Assembly (NCBI GenBank): GCA_964639225.1
Contig: CAZXCK010000061.1
Coordinates: 1-24,263, forward strand
Direction of reading: 5' to 3'
Length of the DNA stretch: 24,263 nt
Origin: CAZXCK01 sp964639225
GTDB taxonomy: Bacteria > Chloroflexota > Anaerolineae > Aggregatilineales > Phototrophicaceae
Shown: in pieces, positions 23,250 through 24,263 of the stretch
Layout of the letters: each line of letters starts with the position of its first letter
Position numbering within the stretch: the first letter of the stretch is position 1
The notes under the pieces: generated by a model
What the model saw: the letters and a program-made list of their open reading frames with translations, nothing else
Told to the model about the DNA's origin: nothing
Database searches by the model: none
Position numbers and translations under genes: made by a program

Positions 23250-23278
23250 AGTTTAGCACACTTCACCCCACCGGTGAA
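23250..23278 (-). promoter_or_regulatory. Candidate promoter of the hisS leader
   Basis: On the minus strand TTCACC (23273-23278), a 17-nt spacer and TAAACT (23250-23255) preceded by TGC form an extended -10 promoter. The predicted start would place the short ORF within the first 20-30 nt of the transcript and leave a leader of about 170 nt before hisS. Confidence 0.45.
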
Positions 23279-23288
23279 TCCTGCCCCG

Positions 23289-23354
23289 GCCATCGTAAGG
23301 GCGTGCTACAGCCCGACCGGCTAACCCACCGCCATCGTAAGGGTGTGCTACAGC
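23289..23354. repeat. 24-nt direct repeat pair
   Basis: Two copies of a 24-nt unit (23289-23312 and 23331-23354) are separated by 18 nt and differ at one position (C to T). The unit contains CATCGTAAGG and GTGCTACAG. No gene spans them, and only two copies are in this window. They may be a small interspersed repeat. Confidence 0.7.
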
Positions 23355-23358
23355 GCGC

Positions 23359-23570
23359 CCGACACAGCGCCCGGTGAGAATTTTCATACTTTTCGTATCC
23401 ATAGTATGCCAATAATGATAATATTGTCTATGATGTATTCTGATGCCCACTCGCTTATTTCCGCACCAGGAATCGATGAATGGGTGTTTCTTCTGCCGAC
23501 CGAACCGGCTGCCAATGCAGTCCTGTTTGTTTGGCTTTTTATCGGCAGGTTTGTTTTAACGCTAAGGAGA
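23359..23570. other. AT-richer spacer upstream of the secreted protein
   Basis: This stretch is visibly richer in A and T than the rest of the window, with runs such as AATAATGATAATATT near 23410. It probably carries the promoter of the gene at 23576. ORFs here (for example 23343-23585 plus strand) are not supported by a ribosome binding site or recognisable protein. Confidence 0.5.
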
Positions 23571-23575
23571 ATTCG

Positions 23576-24263
23576 ATGCGCCTGAACCGGTATGTACGTC
23601 TTTTTGCAGTTGTTACCAGTATTTTGTTGATTCTCACCGGAAGTGCTCTGGTCCAGGGGCAAAGCGCCCAACTGGACGTAACGATGACGGACAGCGCGGG
23701 CAACGTGTCGATGCTGCTGCCGTCCGGCTGGACCTTTCAGGAAGGGCTGCTGGAAGATTTCCCGGTCAGCCTGGTTTTCGGCGATACGCCCCTGGCGATT
23801 TCGGTGCGGGCCGGTAACGCCAACTCGGATGCCAGTCCCAAAGCGATTACCGGCAGCGGCGGCATGATCGGCCTGTTTGACCCGGCAGAGGTCCAGCAGA
23901 TCGGCAGTGTGGACCTGAGCCTGTTGCAGGAAGTGTTCACGCAGGAACTGATGGTGTCGGGACGGTTGAGCGACCCGGTCGCCACGACTTATGCCGGTAT
24001 GGACGCGCTCCAGGTGGTGGCCCGCAACGAGGAAACCCAGTCAGAGGGCATTCTGGCTGTGGCCGGACGTGGCGACGTTCTGCTGCTGCTGACCGTCACC
24101 AGCCCGCTTGGTGAGTACGACGCCATGCAGGGCGTTTTCGCTGATATGCTGGCTACGCTGACCGTCGCCGGCGTCGAGGCCGTACAGGAGTCTGGCGGCC
24201 AGCCTCAACTTGAGGAAGGCATGACTTATGTGAGCAGCGCCGGCGATGAGCTGTCGCTGATCC
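23576..24263 (+). CDS. Secreted protein with PsbP/Mog1-like (DcrB-type) repeat, truncated at window edge
   Basis: The open frame starts at an ATG with AAGGAG 6 nt upstream and runs off the right edge, at least 229 residues without a stop. It begins with a signal peptide (about 1-28, ending near VQGQSAQ). The body carries a pattern like secreted PsbP/Mog1/DUF1795 folds: VSMLLPSGWTFQE (about 45-57), then AGMDALQVVARN and GDVLLLLTVTSPLGEYDAMQGVFADMLATL. The last visible residues (VSSAGDELSLI) resemble TDSAGNVSMLL near residue 39, so a second copy of the domain probably starts at the edge. The role of the family in bacteria is not settled. The family assignment is tentative; secretion is well supported. 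Confidence 0.7.
   Translation, partial: MRLNRYVRLFAVVTSILLILTGSALVQGQSAQLDVTMTDSAGNVSMLLPSGWTFQEGLLEDFPVSLVFGDTPLAISVRAGNANSDASPKAITGSGGMIGLFDPAEVQQIGSVDLSLLQEVFTQELMVSGRLSDPVATTYAGMDALQVVARNEETQSEGILAVAGRGDVLLLLTVTSPLGEYDAMQGVFADMLATLTVAGVEAVQESGGQPQLEEGMTYVSSAGDELSLI

Noticed and set aside
23075..23260. T-box riboswitch upstream of hisS
   Set aside because: The conserved T-box sequence before the terminator is absent, no specifier loop could be found, and the UGGU-like loop would not fit the C discriminator of tRNA-His.
23253..23450. Minus-strand ORF with repeated GRAVA.PYDG segments
   Set aside because: The peptide repeat is only the translation of the 24-nt DNA repeat, and the frame overlaps the hisS promoter. 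It is treated as non-coding.
23343..23585. Plus-strand 80-codon ORF overlapping the start of the secreted protein
   Set aside because: No ribosome binding site, no family resemblance, and it overlaps the well-supported start at 23576. Its sequence spans the direct repeat edge and the AT-richer spacer.

Overview
The window is a GC-rich bacterial chromosome segment, almost fully coding, with short intergenic gaps. Several traits point to a member of the Chloroflexota, probably class Anaerolineae: Asp/Glu-rich proteins, lipoproteins with Thr/Pro-rich linkers, a split ThrE exporter, MalZ/MalQ maltodextrin enzymes, and a quinol:cytochrome c reductase whose Rieske and Qo signatures suit menaquinol. 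This placement is an inference from protein character, not a database match. No phage, transposon, CRISPR array or defence island is visible.

Left part (1-10850). Two plus-strand units come first: a lipoprotein with a degenerate alpha/beta-hydrolase fold, then a two-domain GNAT protein followed by a dienelactone-hydrolase-like protein. Leftward follow the split ThrE-type exporter and tRNA-Asn(GTT), which has a near-consensus promoter and its own terminator. Rightward is a conserved YghO-like GNAT protein. Leftward again are an orphan sugar-type solute-binding lipoprotein, a DUF1684 protein overlapping a LOG-family protein by 4 bp, and tRNA-Ser(CGA) with a terminator. A GlsB/YeaQ-type membrane protein is rightward. 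A leftward RNA-processing cluster holds RNase D, a small protein ending in a beta-clamp-type QLSLF motif, and TadA.

Middle (10850-17560). A rightward operon encodes a Rieske protein, a single-chain cytochrome b with an extra C-terminal soluble domain, a membrane-anchored di-haem cytochrome c with a long helical insertion, and, past a hairpin, an exported mono-haem cytochrome c. The last heme domain is a paralogue of the second domain of the di-haem protein. Together they would oxidise quinol and pass electrons to c-type haems. An M42 aminopeptidase and type III pantothenate kinase (coaX) follow on the same strand.

Right part (17560-24263). A 55-residue acidic protein is followed by leftward malZ and malQ, each with its own terminator, which together would turn maltodextrins into glucose and short glucans. 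Leftward hisS is preceded by a leader with a predicted promoter, a short Tyr/His-containing ORF and an intrinsic terminator that has no upstream gene to serve, so it is a candidate attenuator. Next come a 24-nt direct repeat pair, an AT-richer spacer, and the start of a secreted protein that runs off the right edge.

Most of the window is ordinary housekeeping and energy metabolism. The points most worth checking are the hisS leader, the bc-complex accessory domains, the clamp-motif protein and the paired nucleophile-less hydrolases.
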